Positions 55,322 to 64,000 of a stretch of 64,000 bases of DNA are shown piece after piece. The notes under the pieces were generated by a model, which worked only from the letters and a program-made list of their open reading frames with translations, was not told the origin of the DNA and searched no databases. This stretch comes from Hyphomicrobiales bacterium (GTDB lineage Bacteria; Pseudomonadota; Alphaproteobacteria; Rhizobiales; Rhizobiaceae). The number at the start of each line of letters is the position of its first letter. Positions within the stretch are counted from its first letter, which is position 1. The position numbers were made by a program, and so were the translations under genes. The stretch is taken from positions 43,926 through 107,925 of the forward strand of contig UCKU01000002.1 in assembly GCA_900473185.1 (NCBI GenBank), read 5' to 3'.

Positions 55322-56605
55322 TCAGAAACGGGCATCGGCGAAATGGGCGACCTGAGCGCCGGCTTCGTACCATACTTCCTTGAGCGCGCGGAAGCTCGGC
55401 TCGCGAGGGTCCGTCAGCGGCAAAGGCAGGTCCGCTTCGCCCATCCGGCCAAGAATATGCTCCGCCAAAGTGCGGCCGAACACTGTACCGGGCGCAATCC
55501 CGCGGCCATTATAGCCCGAAAAGCCGATGACATTGGGAGCGAATTTGTGGAAGCGCGGCAGTGCATTGTCGGTCATGCCGATCTGGCCGTACCATTCACA
55601 TTCGAATTCGATATCACCGATCTCGGGGAAGAGCCGCTTCAGCGAGCGCTTGGCCCAGCCTTTGTGCACGGAAAGGCCGGTATTGCGCAGCGCCCCAACG
55701 CTGCCGAAGACCAGGCGGCCAGCCTGATCCATCCGGAAGGAGGAGAGGATTTCCTTAGTATCCCACACACCCTCGCGATTGGGCAGGATCGACTGGCGCA
55801 GATTGTGGCCGAGCGGCACGGTCGCGAAATTGAAATAGGGCAGAAACACCTGCTCGTTGCGCACCTGCTCCCAGGGGCCGGTGCTGTAAGCGTCGGTCGC
55901 CACGATGATCCAGTCGGCGCTCACCTGTCCGCGCGCCGTCTTCACCACCCAGCGGTCGCCCTGCCGCTCGGTTGCGATAACAGGGCTTGCCGTATGCAAC
56001 ACGACACCCGCCTTCTGCGCCGCGTGGGCAAGCCCGCGCGCATAGGCAAGTGGCTGCAGCGTGCCGGCCCGCATGTCGAGCAGCGACCCGGCATAGGCAT
56101 TCGTGCCAATGCGTTTTGCCGTCTCATCCGCATCGAGCAACGCCACGGGCGCGCCACGCGCCGACCATTGTTTGTAGCGCTCCTCGACTTCCTTCAGCCC
56201 ATCGACACCGACGGCGCAATGCAGCGTACCCTGCTTTTCGAGCTCGCAAGCAATGCCATGCTTTTCGATCAGTTCCATCACCAGCCGTGGCGCGTTGCCA
56301 AGCAGGTCGAGCAGACGCTCGCCATAGACCGGACCGAGCACACCAGGCAGGTCATCAGGCATGACCCACATGCCGGCATTGATGAGGCCGACATTGCGAC
56401 CCGCACCGCCGAAGCCGATCTCCTTCGCCTCCAGGAGCGCGACCCGCGACCCGGCCTCGGCCAAATGCAGGCCGGAGGAAAGGCCCGTATAGCCGCCGCC
56501 GACGATGACGACGTCGGCCTCGATAGCGCCTTCCAGCACAGAGGTGACGGGTGGCTGGGGAGCAGTCTTTTCCCATAGGCCGTGGGAGCGCGGATCATTG
56601 AGCAT
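55322..56605 (-). CDS. amaA: FAD-dependent oxidoreductase, probable L-pipecolate oxidase
   Basis: This 427-residue DAO-family flavoprotein has the N-terminal Rossmann motif VVIVGGGYTGLSSGLHLAEAGSRVALLEAKEIGFGGAGRNVG near residues 31-72. The C-terminal FAD segment is VIGFSGYNGRGIAPGTVFGRTLAEHILG. In Pseudomonas putida the amaA-amaB-lysR-hglS set degrades lysine through pipecolate; the same four gene types are together here, which supports L-pipecolate oxidation to piperideine-6-carboxylate. It lies between amaB and hglS on the same strand. Confidence 0.88.
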   Translation of the reverse strand: MLNDPRSHGLWEKTAPQPPVTSVLEGAIEADVVIVGGGYTGLSSGLHLAEAGSRVALLEAKEIGFGGAGRNVGLINAGMWVMPDDLPGVLGPVYGERLLDLLGNAPRLVMELIEKHGIACELEKQGTLHCAVGVDGLKEVEERYKQWSARGAPVALLDADETAKRIGTNAYAGSLLDMRAGTLQPLAYARGLAHAAQKAGVVLHTASPVIATERQGDRWVVKTARGQVSADWIIVATDAYSTGPWEQVRNEQVFLPYFNFATVPLGHNLRQSILPNREGVWDTKEILSSFRMDQAGRLVFGSVGALRNTGLSVHKGWAKRSLKRLFPEIGDIEFECEWYGQIGMTDNALPRFHKFAPNVIGFSGYNGRGIAPGTVFGRTLAEHILGRMGEADLPLPLTDPREPSFRALKEVWYEAGAQVAHFADARF

Positions 56606-56674
56606 TGGACAGTCCAGTCAGGATCGAAATCGGCACTCTAGCGCCGCCTCCGCCCTCGCGGAAGCGGCCAAATA

Positions 56675-58081
56675 TCAGGCGACCGTCTTTAGCTTCAGGC
56701 CCGAAAGGCTGAGCTTTTCCATGGCCATGTCGAGCGAGGCAGCCTGCCGCTCGGTATAGAGCGCGAGCTCGTCCTGGACCTTCGCGCCGAGTGCTTCCTC
56801 GAAGGCATCCCGGTTCGAGCGTGTCGCATAATTCTGCTGCTGGTCCGTACCCAGGTTCGACTGGAAGATACCGGCCGCGCTGACGGGCAGGAAATCCTCG
56901 TAGATAATGGGATCGAACCGCAGATAGCCCCTGGCAATCAACGCGTCCGGATCGGAGGGCAGCTGTCCCTTGGCCGCAATACCTTCTGGCGTCGCCGAAT
57001 AGTGGAAGAAGGCAAGCCCCTCGCGCCGCAGTTCGTCCCAGCTGTCCGGCAGTGCTTTGAACCGCTCGGCAAGCTCGGCATCGTAGTCGCCGGCCTTGGC
57101 GCCGGATGCGCAGACCTGCACTTCGCCGCGCACCGAAGCAAGCAGCCGATCATAGAGCGCCCGGCCCTTGGCCGTCAGCGCCACGCCGCGCTGTTCGATC
57201 TCGCCGAAGCGGGCCGTATGCGTGCCTGATGTCGTCCCGGCCTCGCCGGTAAAAGCAATCGGCTCTTCCAGAGCCTTGAAGCTCGTCTGTCGCAGCAGGA
57301 TATCGCAATTGCGCCGCGGCGGACCTTCGATGACGGCCTTGGGCGTAATGCCGCGCTCCGGCATGCGCCGTTGCACTTCATCAATATCGAGCGTGCGCGG
57401 CGTCAGATGGTTGATATGCGGCCCCTTGAAGCTGACCACATCGGCAATGAGGCGGTGAGCGTCATGCAGACGCTTGTAGGTCCCGGCGCTGACCGTCGCC
57501 TCGCCGTGCCAACGGAAGGTTTCCAGCGCCTCGGCAACGAATTCCGCTGCCTCCGCGTCCGTCAGCCCACCGGCCCTTTCATGCTGCTCGATGAGGGCAA
57601 TGGCGCGCGGTGTATAGATGCGCCGTCTGGCGAGGATCGCGGCGGCTTCCGCGCGCAGGTCTTCATCTTCGATCAGTTCCAGGCGCAACAGCGAGGTGAA
57701 GACACGGAACGGGTTGACGTTCAGCGCCGCCTCATCGACCGGCCGAAAGCAGGTGGAATGGACTGGAACGCCGGCGACCGAAAGATCGTAGTAACCGACC
57801 GACTGCATGCCCATGACGGCAAAGAGCCGGCGGATGGTGAACAGCTCTTCGGCGGTTCCGAGGCGGATCGCGCCATGGCGCTCGACATCGATGCGCTCAA
57901 GTTCGCCCGCACGCCGAAGCCGCTCGCTGAGTCCCTGGTCTCGCGCGAGGACTTCGGCGTTGACCTCCCCCACAAGCTCGATCAGCGTCCCGTATTGCGG
58001 CACTTCCATTCGGTACATCTGCGACATGGCTTCGGTGAAAAGCGAACGGATGCGATCCGTGGAGACGAAAGCGCCGGGCAT
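56675..58081 (-). CDS. hglS: 2-oxoadipate dioxygenase/decarboxylase HglS (DUF1338)
   Basis: This 468-residue Fe(II) enzyme converts 2-oxoadipate to D-2-hydroxyglutarate, the end of the D-lysine route. The DUF1338 signature is clear: VGYYDLSVAGVPVHSTCFRPVD and VVSFKGPHINHLTPRTLDIDEVQ give the two metal histidines, and the third ligand Glu lies in the C-terminal half (RFDPIIYEDFLPVSAAGIFQSNL region). Length equals the family. It is the first gene of the minus-strand lysine operon and is divergent from the LysR regulator across 103 bp. Confidence 0.92.
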   Translation of the reverse strand: MPGAFVSTDRIRSLFTEAMSQMYRMEVPQYGTLIELVGEVNAEVLARDQGLSERLRRAGELERIDVERHGAIRLGTAEELFTIRRLFAVMGMQSVGYYDLSVAGVPVHSTCFRPVDEAALNVNPFRVFTSLLRLELIEDEDLRAEAAAILARRRIYTPRAIALIEQHERAGGLTDAEAAEFVAEALETFRWHGEATVSAGTYKRLHDAHRLIADVVSFKGPHINHLTPRTLDIDEVQRRMPERGITPKAVIEGPPRRNCDILLRQTSFKALEEPIAFTGEAGTTSGTHTARFGEIEQRGVALTAKGRALYDRLLASVRGEVQVCASGAKAGDYDAELAERFKALPDSWDELRREGLAFFHYSATPEGIAAKGQLPSDPDALIARGYLRFDPIIYEDFLPVSAAGIFQSNLGTDQQQNYATRSNRDAFEEALGAKVQDELALYTERQAASLDMAMEKLSLSGLKLKTVA

Positions 58082-58184
58082 GAGGAAACTCCGCGTTCAT
58101 TCCGATTTTGCAGGATGAAGTTCTTTACAGGGCCACCGAAGCCGTGAATATCGACGTTTCGGAAATAGTTCATTCTGAAATGGA

Positions 58185-59093
58185 ATGACCATGCTCTCAC
58201 CAAGACGTTTTTTGCCGTCGATCTCCCATCTCACCGCCTTCGAGGCGGTCGCCCGCACCGGCAGCGTGACGGCAGCCGCCCGCGAACTCGACCTGACGCA
58301 GAGCGCTGTCAGCCGCCAGATCAAGGCGCTGGAGGAGCAACTCGGCGTCGAGCTTTTCCTGCGCGAACGCCAGACCGTGCGACTTACTCTTGCCGGAGAT
58401 GCCTACGCGCGGGAGATCCGCGAGGCATTGCGGCGCATCTCCAGCGCCTCGCTGAACCTGCGCGCCAACCCGCATGGCGGTACTTTGAACCTCGCCATTC
58501 TGCCGACCTTCGGCACGCGCTGGCTGGCGCCGCGCCTCGGCCGCTTTCTCGCCGCCAATCCGGGGGTCACGATCAACCTCGTGACCCGGCTCTCCTCCTT
58601 CGATTTCCGGCTCGATTCCATCGATGCCGCCATCCACTTCGGCCACCCGCACTGGCCGGGCGCGGAACTCGCCTTCCTGATGTCGGAACGCACGCTGCCT
58701 GCCTGCAGCCCGGATTTCCTCAAACGCAACGCGATCTCCCGAGCGGAAGATCTGCTGACGGTGCCCCTCCTGCACCTGACGACCCGCCCCGACGCCTGGG
58801 AGCGCTGGTTTGCCGACAACGGCGTCACCTTCGAAAGCGTGCACGGCATGTTGTTCGACCAGTTTGCCACGGCAGCGCAGGCGGCGATCGCCGGCCTCGG
58901 TGTTGCCCTGCTGCCGACTTTCCTCATCCAGGAAGAACTGAGGCGCGGCGATCTCATCGCCGCCGTCGACCGCGAGATGGAAAGCCGCGAACGCTACTAT
59001 CTCGCTTTTCCGCCGGAACGCGCCGATTACGCGCCGCTTGCCGCCTTCCGCGACTGGATTGTCTCCGAAGCCCGTCCGGGTTCTGAAACGTAA
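58185..59093 (+). CDS. LysR-family regulator of the lysine cluster
   Basis: This 302-residue regulator has the N-terminal LysR wHTH (LPSISHLTAFEAVARTGSVTAAARELDLTQSAVSRQIKALEEQLGVELFLRERQTVRLTLAG) and a C-terminal periplasmic-binding-like sensor (TLNLAILPTFGTRWLAPRLGRFLAANPGVTINL), in the GcvA-like group. ATG 58191 has a GGA closer to ideal spacing than 58185, so the protein may be two residues shorter. It is divergent from hglS, the classic position for a LysR activator. The inducer is probably a lysine-pathway intermediate. Confidence 0.9.
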   Translation: MTMLSPRRFLPSISHLTAFEAVARTGSVTAAARELDLTQSAVSRQIKALEEQLGVELFLRERQTVRLTLAGDAYAREIREALRRISSASLNLRANPHGGTLNLAILPTFGTRWLAPRLGRFLAANPGVTINLVTRLSSFDFRLDSIDAAIHFGHPHWPGAELAFLMSERTLPACSPDFLKRNAISRAEDLLTVPLLHLTTRPDAWERWFADNGVTFESVHGMLFDQFATAAQAAIAGLGVALLPTFLIQEELRRGDLIAAVDREMESRERYYLAFPPERADYAPLAAFRDWIVSEARPGSET

Positions 59094-59163
59094 GGAAGGC
59101 TTGCATCGCAGCAGCGGTTTCGACCATTATGCGCGCCATCAGAATTCGATGCAGGAAATTCCC

Positions 59164-59400
59164 ATGAAGCCGATCTTCGTCCAGCTCCAGTGTGCCCCAG
59201 GCAAGACCTACGAGGTCGCCGACGCCATCTACAAGACCGAACTGGTCTCGGAGCTCTATTCGACATCAGGCAATTACGACCTGCTGCTCAAGGTCTACAT
59301 CGAAGAAGGCCAGGATATCGGCAAGTTCATCAACGACAATATTGCCAACATCCCCGGCATCGTCCGTTCGCTGACGACATTGACCTTCAAGGCGTTCTGA
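59164..59400 (+). CDS. Stand-alone Lrp/AsnC ligand-binding (RAM) domain protein
   Basis: This 78-residue protein is the effector domain of Lrp/AsnC regulators without the DNA-binding half: MKPIFVQLQCAPGKTYEVADAI, ELVSELYSTSGNYDLLLKVYIEEG, IANIPGIVRSLTTLTFKAF. Such small RAM-domain proteins form pentameric or decameric rings of dimers and bind amino acids. AGGA precedes ATG 59164; an in-frame ATG at 59149 is less well placed. It lies 70 nt after the LysR gene, beside a lysine cluster, so an amino-acid-sensing partner role is likely. Confidence 0.88.
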   Translation: MKPIFVQLQCAPGKTYEVADAIYKTELVSELYSTSGNYDLLLKVYIEEGQDIGKFINDNIANIPGIVRSLTTLTFKAF

Positions 59401-59503
59401 ACCGGTTAACCCTTTTGTTAATAAAGCCGGTCGGGGTGCGTCTTCATATACCGCACCTTAACGGCCGGCGTGGCTGGTCATTCCCATAGAGAATAGGTGG
59501 GAA

Positions 59504-60670
59504 ATGTCCGTCTCCATGACAGAGACCGTCGAGAAAAGGCCGCAGCTTATTGCTGCGCCTCTCATCGTGCACGTCGTACGCCAGTTTCTGCCGAACCGCG
59601 GCGGCCTGGAAGATGTGGTCGCCAATCTCGCCCGCCAGACGCTGAAACGCGGATACCGCGTTCGCGTCGTCACACTCGATTCCCTCTTTACCGCACCTGA
59701 AAACAAGCTACCGGCGCGCGAAACCATCGACGGCATCGAGATCGTGCGCATCCCCTGGTCGGGCAGCAGCCGCTATCCGCTGGCGCCGCAGGTGTTCCGT
59801 CATATCGGCGATGCCGACCTTATCCATGTCCATGCAATCGACTTCTTCTTCGATGCGCTAGCCTGGGGCAGGTTCCTGCACCGCAAGCCCATGGTCGTCA
59901 CGACACATGGCGGCTTCTTTCACACGAAGAAATTCCTTGTTATCAAGAAGGTCTGGTTCAGGACGCTGACACGGCGCTCGGCGCTCGCTTATCGCCGCGT
60001 TATCTGCTGCAGCGCATCCGATCTCAGCCAGTTCATCCAGATCGTCCCCGATGGCATTACCATCGAGAATGGCGCCGACATCGGCAAATTTGCCGATGCC
60101 GCCTCGCGCACGCCTGAACGGCGCGTCGTCACTATCGGGCGCTTCTCGGTAAACAAGCGGCTCGATCTGCTGCTGGATGCAACGGCAGCGCTCGTCAAAC
60201 GCAATCCCGGCTGGCGTCTCGATATCATCGGCGCCGAATCCGATCTCAACGCCGCCGATCTCAGGCGTGAGATCACGGCAAGGTCGCTGGACACAGCCGT
60301 CACCCTGACTATTTCGCCGGATAATCAATCGATCCGCGAGATCATCGCAAAAGCGTCCCTCTTCGCTTCCGCCTCGGAATATGAAGGCTTCGGCCTTGTC
60401 GCGCTGGAAGCGATGAGCGCCGGCCTGCAGCCAGTCCTGAACTCCAATGAGGCTTACCGGATACTTGCCGGGCGACACGAGGAGATCATTCTCGCCGACT
60501 TCATGAAGCCGGATCGAGCCGCTGACGCGATCGAGGAAGCCTACCGGAAAGTAAGCGCCGAGGGCGCAGCGCTGCGGCAGAGCGTTGTTAAGGCCGCGCA
60601 CGCTTATTCGTGGGACGCGGTCGCCGAACGCTATATCGACCTCTATCGGTCGATCGGCATTGCCGCCTAG
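59504..60670 (+). CDS. Family 4 glycosyltransferase (GT-B)
   Basis: This 388-residue cytoplasmic GT-B glycosyltransferase would add a sugar from a nucleotide donor to a lipid-linked glycan. N-terminal motif: VVRQFLPNRGGLEDVVANLARQTLKRGYRVRVVTLDS. The C-terminal donor domain has VVTIGRFSVNKRLDLLLDATAALVKRNPGWRLDIIG and the E-x7-E motif in ASASEYEGFGLVALEAMSAGLQPV. The acceptor is unknown. It converges with the flippase-hydrolase gene on the other strand, across a palindromic repeat, and the pair suggests the edge of a surface-polysaccharide locus. Confidence 0.9.
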   Translation: MSVSMTETVEKRPQLIAAPLIVHVVRQFLPNRGGLEDVVANLARQTLKRGYRVRVVTLDSLFTAPENKLPARETIDGIEIVRIPWSGSSRYPLAPQVFRHIGDADLIHVHAIDFFFDALAWGRFLHRKPMVVTTHGGFFHTKKFLVIKKVWFRTLTRRSALAYRRVICCSASDLSQFIQIVPDGITIENGADIGKFADAASRTPERRVVTIGRFSVNKRLDLLLDATAALVKRNPGWRLDIIGAESDLNAADLRREITARSLDTAVTLTISPDNQSIREIIAKASLFASASEYEGFGLVALEAMSAGLQPVLNSNEAYRILAGRHEEIILADFMKPDRAADAIEEAYRKVSAEGAALRQSVVKAAHAYSWDAVAERYIDLYRSIGIAA

Positions 60671-60719
60671 CGCAATTCCGAACACAAAACCGCTGCGCAG
60701 TTTTGCGGGAATTGCTCTA
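60671..60719. repeat. Rhizobial intergenic palindrome
   Basis: GCAATTCC at 60672-60679 and GGAATTGC at 60707-60714 are inverted, with a second AAAACCGC/GCAGTTTTGC-type inverted segment inside. Elements of the form GAGCAATTCC...GGAATTGC are very common between genes in Rhizobium and Agrobacterium. It separates two convergent genes and could act as a terminator for both. Confidence 0.7.
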
Positions 60720-60735
60720 ACAAATCAGGAAATTC

Positions 60736-63700
60736 TCAGGCCTTCGCAAGCCGGACGATCTCGTCCAGCACCAGCTTGCGCGATTCCGGCGGCGTTAGGT
60801 TGTGATCGGCATCCTGCAGCATCACCACCCGCACATTCGGGTGCCGGGTAAACTTGTGCCCACGTGGGCCGAAGTGGAAATACATGTGGTCGAGACCGAC
60901 ATCGCCTTCGCTGTAGATCAGCGTCAGCGGCACCTTGCGCCTGCCAAGCGCCGCAAAGGACTGGCGCACTTGCCGCGCGATGTGACGGCGGCCCGGAATG
61001 AGTTCGACAAGCGGCGCGATGCGCGGTGAAAGCCGGCGGCCGACCGCGATGAAGATATTCTGCAGGGCCGCAAAGACATCAACCTCGCCGCGGAACAGCC
61101 GCTTGACAGTGTCGAGCCGCATCATCCGCTGACCATAGTCGTCGACGCTGCGCGGAACAGAGACGACATGCTCGCGCCGCACCGGCATCTCGGGATCCCA
61201 GTAGTAGACGAAGGGATTGATGGAAACGATCGCCTTCAGACGCTCATCCTCGATGCCCGCGCGCAGGGCCACATAACCGCCGCTGCAGCGACCCGCGACC
61301 ATGATCGGTCCGGCGACAAAGCTTTCCAAGAGATCCAGCGAGGCGAGCGCGTCTTCCGTCTGCGTCGCCGAATAGAGAACCTGTTCCGGCGCATCCGGGC
61401 GCGGAACGCTGTCGCCGACATTGGCGGAATCGAAACGCAGCGAAACGACGCCCTGGCGAGCGAGCTCACGCGCCATATCGACAGTCGTACGGCCCCAGCC
61501 GGCATGCCGGTCATAGGCCGTCGACATGAAGAGCACGGCATTGCCCTTGATCTCGCCCTGCGGCCGGCTGACGACACCGATGAGATGCTGGAAGGCTCCG
61601 AAACGAACCGGAATTTCCTCAAAACCATCACCCGCGAGCGGCTGGTTTTCGACCTCCTGCGGAGAGTGACCCGCGGATGCGGCAGGCGCGGTTGTCTCGA
61701 CAAGCCATTCGCTGAGCAGCGCGATAACTGCCATCGGCGTCTTGGCAAAGAGCGGGTTCGTGACCAGCTCGTCATAACCTTCGAAAACACGTTGTTCGAC
61801 ATTGCCGCCGAGCGCCTTCAAGGCGTCGGCGAACGCCGTATCGTCGACACGAACCGGGCGTTCGAGGATGAGGTAATTCGGCGCCGCCAGGTCCAGCGGT
61901 GAACTGATATTGAGCTTGCCGATTTCCGCAGCAATTGCGTCGGGCAAGGTCAGACCGGCGATCTGCACCTGGGCGCTCGCCGCATGTTCCTTACCGAGAC
62001 CGAGATCGGCATGGATGATCCGCGACCACATGTTGATTTCACGCAGGTGGCCTCTGCCGCTCAAAATAGGCGCAAGCAGCACAACACTGTCGACACCCTC
62101 GATCGAATGGCCGGTCAAATGAGCAAGCGTGCCGCCGAGACCCTGGCCGACAAGGATGATCTGCGAGCAACCACTGAGCGCCTTCAACTTTACAGCGGCC
62201 GCGCGGATAGAACTCTTCCAGATTTCCAGGCTCGGCGTCTGATTTCCGAAATCGAGCGCGTCACCCGTGCCCGTATAGTCGAAACGCAGGCTCGGTACGC
62301 CGATATCGGAAAAATGCTCTGCCGCGACGCGGTAGAATTTCCGCGTGCACATTTCTTCGAAACCCCAGGGACTGACGAAGAGAACGGCAGCCGCGCGTTT
62401 TGCAACGTCAGCCTTTTCCGGCATGAAGAGACCGATCGTCCCGTCGAAGACAACAGGAAGAGCGGCGGCGCGGCCTGCGCCTTCTGCCGGCTCGCGCGAG
62501 AACTCCTCGTTATCAGGTTTCTTCTCTCCCCCTTCGGGCGTCGGCGGGGTGATGAAATTGACCATGCGCCTTGCCGGTCCCTTCAGCAGCGCCGGCATCT
62601 TGTCGAGGATCGAGCGCAGCACCTGGATATCTTCGGCCGGAACGGCACGGAGGACTTTCAACGCAGCAAAATAAGTAAATGTGCCAGCGATGATCGCCGC
62701 GACAAGACCAATCGGACCCTGGACGAGCTCAAGTGCAGTAATGGCACCGCAGCCGCAAAATACCGCCGCGAGAGTAATTTTCGTAAGGCTGAGATAAAGG
62801 CCCGAAAGCTGAGTTCCGAATCCCGTTTGTCTGACCATCATTACCGACATCGCAACGAATACGGCTATGCGCACAAGCGCGGCACCCTCGGCGGCAAGAC
62901 TAGGTACGATGAGTAAACAACCCACTACCATCAGGAGGCCACCTATCACACTGATTTTCAACCGTACATTGGCCTTATCGATTGAAAGCAGGTACAGGCT
63001 GAGAACCTGCATGAGAGTGTAGGCAGGCGCGACAAGCGCAAGCAGGGCGACAACTCCGCCGCTTCGGTCGAAGGCTTCGCCGAAGACCACATGCACAAGT
63101 TCAGTAGAGATCGCTGCAAGCCCGAGGCTCATGGGCAGCACAATATAGGCCATGCTGCGGATGACAGCGGCAAAGGCCTCGACCGGGAATTTCGAGTCGG
63201 CGCTGGCATGCCGCCGTTCCGAATAATAGGGAAGCAGGCTGCCGCTCATCTGGATGGGAAGCTGCAGCGCAATGTTGGCGATCGACAGGCCTGCAGCATA
63301 GAAACCGACCATTTCCACCGACCAGAACTGCTGCAGAAAAAGCAGCTCAATGCGGTTTAGGAAAATCGAATCGATGATGAACTGCATCGACAGGATAACC
63401 GACGACGAAGCCAGATATTTGAGCGAGACGCCGCAGCGGTCACGACGGGTAAAGAGGATCGGCAAGGTAGCGACGAAAAGCACGAGCTGGCCGAGCGCAT
63501 AACCGACAAGCACACCCTGCACACCGTAAAAGACGGCACCGACCGCTACGCCCACAAGCTGGAAAACCGAGACGATCAACGTCAGCTGGAAGAACGTGCC
63601 AAGCCGCTTTTCGCCGATAAGGTAGAATTTGACGAAGGAGCCAATCGCCTGGACGAAGAAGAGGATGCCTGTCACAAGCGCTACCGACGGCGCGGTATCG

Positions 63701-64000
63701 GCCCAGTGCATTTCCTCCGATGTCAGGAAGAACAGGGCATAAAGCCCCAGCAGCACCAACGTGGAGCAGACCATGAAGGTGACCAGGATCGAGGCAAATC
63801 CCCTACGTTGCTCGAAGCTGTAGCCCTGCGCCGAAAGCTGCGGCAGCGTCTTCAGAAGCGTGATGCTGGAGCCGAGCTCAGCAATCGAGGCCCCTGTGAC
63901 AACAAGCCAGAGCGAAAAGGCGACGATGCCATTGGCCTCGGGGCCGAGCAGGCGTGCGGTTATGATCGAGGAAACGAATCCCGTCACCAGAAGCAGCATG
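60736..64000 (-). CDS. Wzx-type flippase fused to two alpha/beta-hydrolase domains (5' end outside window)
   Basis: The open frame runs from the stop at 60736 off the window edge, giving at least 1087 residues. Residues about 1-440 form the polysaccharide-flippase fold (SSIITARLLGPEANGIVAFSLWL, about 12 helices); because the first helix looks cut, the true start is probably outside the window. After a charged linker (about 470-520) comes a first alpha/beta-hydrolase domain whose nucleophile elbow reads VGQGLGGTLAH, with Gly620 where Ser is expected. A second hydrolase domain follows (VAGRCSGGYVAL), with Cys905 at the nucleophile position and a plausible His in DADHNLTPPES. The protein would move a lipid-linked glycan and process it or its acyl groups at the same membrane; that role is inference. 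Confidence 0.8.
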   Translation of the reverse strand, partial: MLLLVTGFVSSIITARLLGPEANGIVAFSLWLVVTGASIAELGSSITLLKTLPQLSAQGYSFEQRRGFASILVTFMVCSTLVLLGLYALFFLTSEEMHWADTAPSVALVTGILFFVQAIGSFVKFYLIGEKRLGTFFQLTLIVSVFQLVGVAVGAVFYGVQGVLVGYALGQLVLFVATLPILFTRRDRCGVSLKYLASSSVILSMQFIIDSIFLNRIELLFLQQFWSVEMVGFYAAGLSIANIALQLPIQMSGSLLPYYSERRHASADSKFPVEAFAAVIRSMAYIVLPMSLGLAAISTELVHVVFGEAFDRSGGVVALLALVAPAYTLMQVLSLYLLSIDKANVRLKISVIGGLLMVVGCLLIVPSLAAEGAALVRIAVFVAMSVMMVRQTGFGTQLSGLYLSLTKITLAAVFCGCGAITALELVQGPIGLVAAIIAGTFTYFAALKVLRAVPAEDIQVLRSILDKMPALLKGPARRMVNFITPPTPEGGEKKPDNEEFSREPAEGAGRAAALPVVFDGTIGLFMPEKADVAKRAAAVLFVSPWGFEEMCTRKFYRVAAEHFSDIGVPSLRFDYTGTGDALDFGNQTPSLEIWKSSIRAAAVKLKALSGCSQIILVGQGLGGTLAHLTGHSIEGVDSVVLLAPILSGRGHLREINMWSRIIHADLGLGKEHAASAQVQIAGLTLPDAIAAEIGKLNISSPLDLAAPNYLILERPVRVDDTAFADALKALGGNVEQRVFEGYDELVTNPLFAKTPMAVIALLSEWLVETTAPAASAGHSPQEVENQPLAGDGFEEIPVRFGAFQHLIGVVSRPQGEIKGNAVLFMSTAYDRHAGWGRTTVDMARELARQGVVSLRFDSANVGDSVPRPDAPEQVLYSATQTEDALASLDLLESFVAGPIMVAGRCSGGYVALRAGIEDERLKAIVSINPFVYYWDPEMPVRREHVVSVPRSVDDYGQRMMRLDTVKRLFRGEVDVFAALQNIFIAVGRRLSPRIAPLVELIPGRRHIARQVRQSFAALGRRKVPLTLIYSEGDVGLDHMYFHFGPRGHKFTRHPNVRVVMLQDADHNLTPPESRKLVLDEIVRLAKA

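Overview
This 64 kb window looks like chromosome of a Rhizobium-group alphaproteobacterium. The evidence is the order ftsY-mtaB-dapF / ffh-chorismate mutase-rpsP-rimM-trmD-rplS / leuC, high-GC codon use throughout, a glnK-amtB operon behind a sigma-54 promoter, many ABC importers, and rhizobial palindromic repeats both between and inside genes. No phage, plasmid, CRISPR or insertion-sequence genes were seen.

Layout. 1-3.1 kb (minus): 5' part of ftsY, then mtaB and dapF. 3.4-8.15 kb (plus): a structured leader, ffh, chorismate mutase, rpsP, rimM, trmD, rplS (protein targeting, ribosome and tRNA maturation). 8.2-9.9 kb: amino-acid ABC binding protein and permease with no ATPase. 10.1-11.6 kb: leuC. 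11.6-16.1 kb: aldo/keto reductase, L,D-transpeptidase, OmpR-type regulator with a cNMP-binding partner, xthA, LolA-like carrier. 16.2-20.9 kb (minus): ftsK, amtB, glnK. 21.1-25.8 kb: tesB, a Ubi-type monooxygenase, Trm112-like protein, LON-N protein, thioredoxin/TPR protein, ProX-like editing protein. 26.1 kb: tRNA-Gly(GCC). 26.6-33.1 kb: an accessory block with a CBS/BON protein, phosphoketolase, a glucoamylase-like protein, and a transporter of ABC-exporter/SbmA type whose nucleotide-binding domain has lost every catalytic motif.

33.2-48.2 kb is one large peptide-utilisation locus. It has two oligopeptide-type importers (minus: permeases and binding protein; plus: binding protein, two permeases and one fused double ATPase), an M81/MlrC metallohydrolase, a gamma-glutamyltransferase-family Ntn hydrolase, a DUF1028 Ntn hydrolase, and ROK and GntR regulators. 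Only one ATPase serves two sets of permeases, and a GAACCAAT half-site recurs at its control regions. A second glucoamylase-like paralogue follows at 48.4 kb.

49.8-53.6 kb (minus) is a ferric-iron FbpABC-type importer with a candidate iron-responsive operator. 53.8-59.4 kb is a lysine/pipecolate catabolic cluster (amaB, amaA, hglS, a LysR regulator, a stand-alone AsnC ligand-binding domain). 59.5-64 kb opens a surface-polysaccharide locus: a GT4 glycosyltransferase, and a very large protein running off the window edge that joins a Wzx-type flippase to two alpha/beta-hydrolase domains, one with Gly and one with Cys at the nucleophile position.

The most unusual items are the flippase/double-hydrolase fusion, the transporter with the dead nucleotide-binding domain, the palindromic elements translated inside ftsY, and the shared-ATPase double peptide importer with two Ntn hydrolases. 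All functional statements come from reading motifs and gene context; no database search was run.
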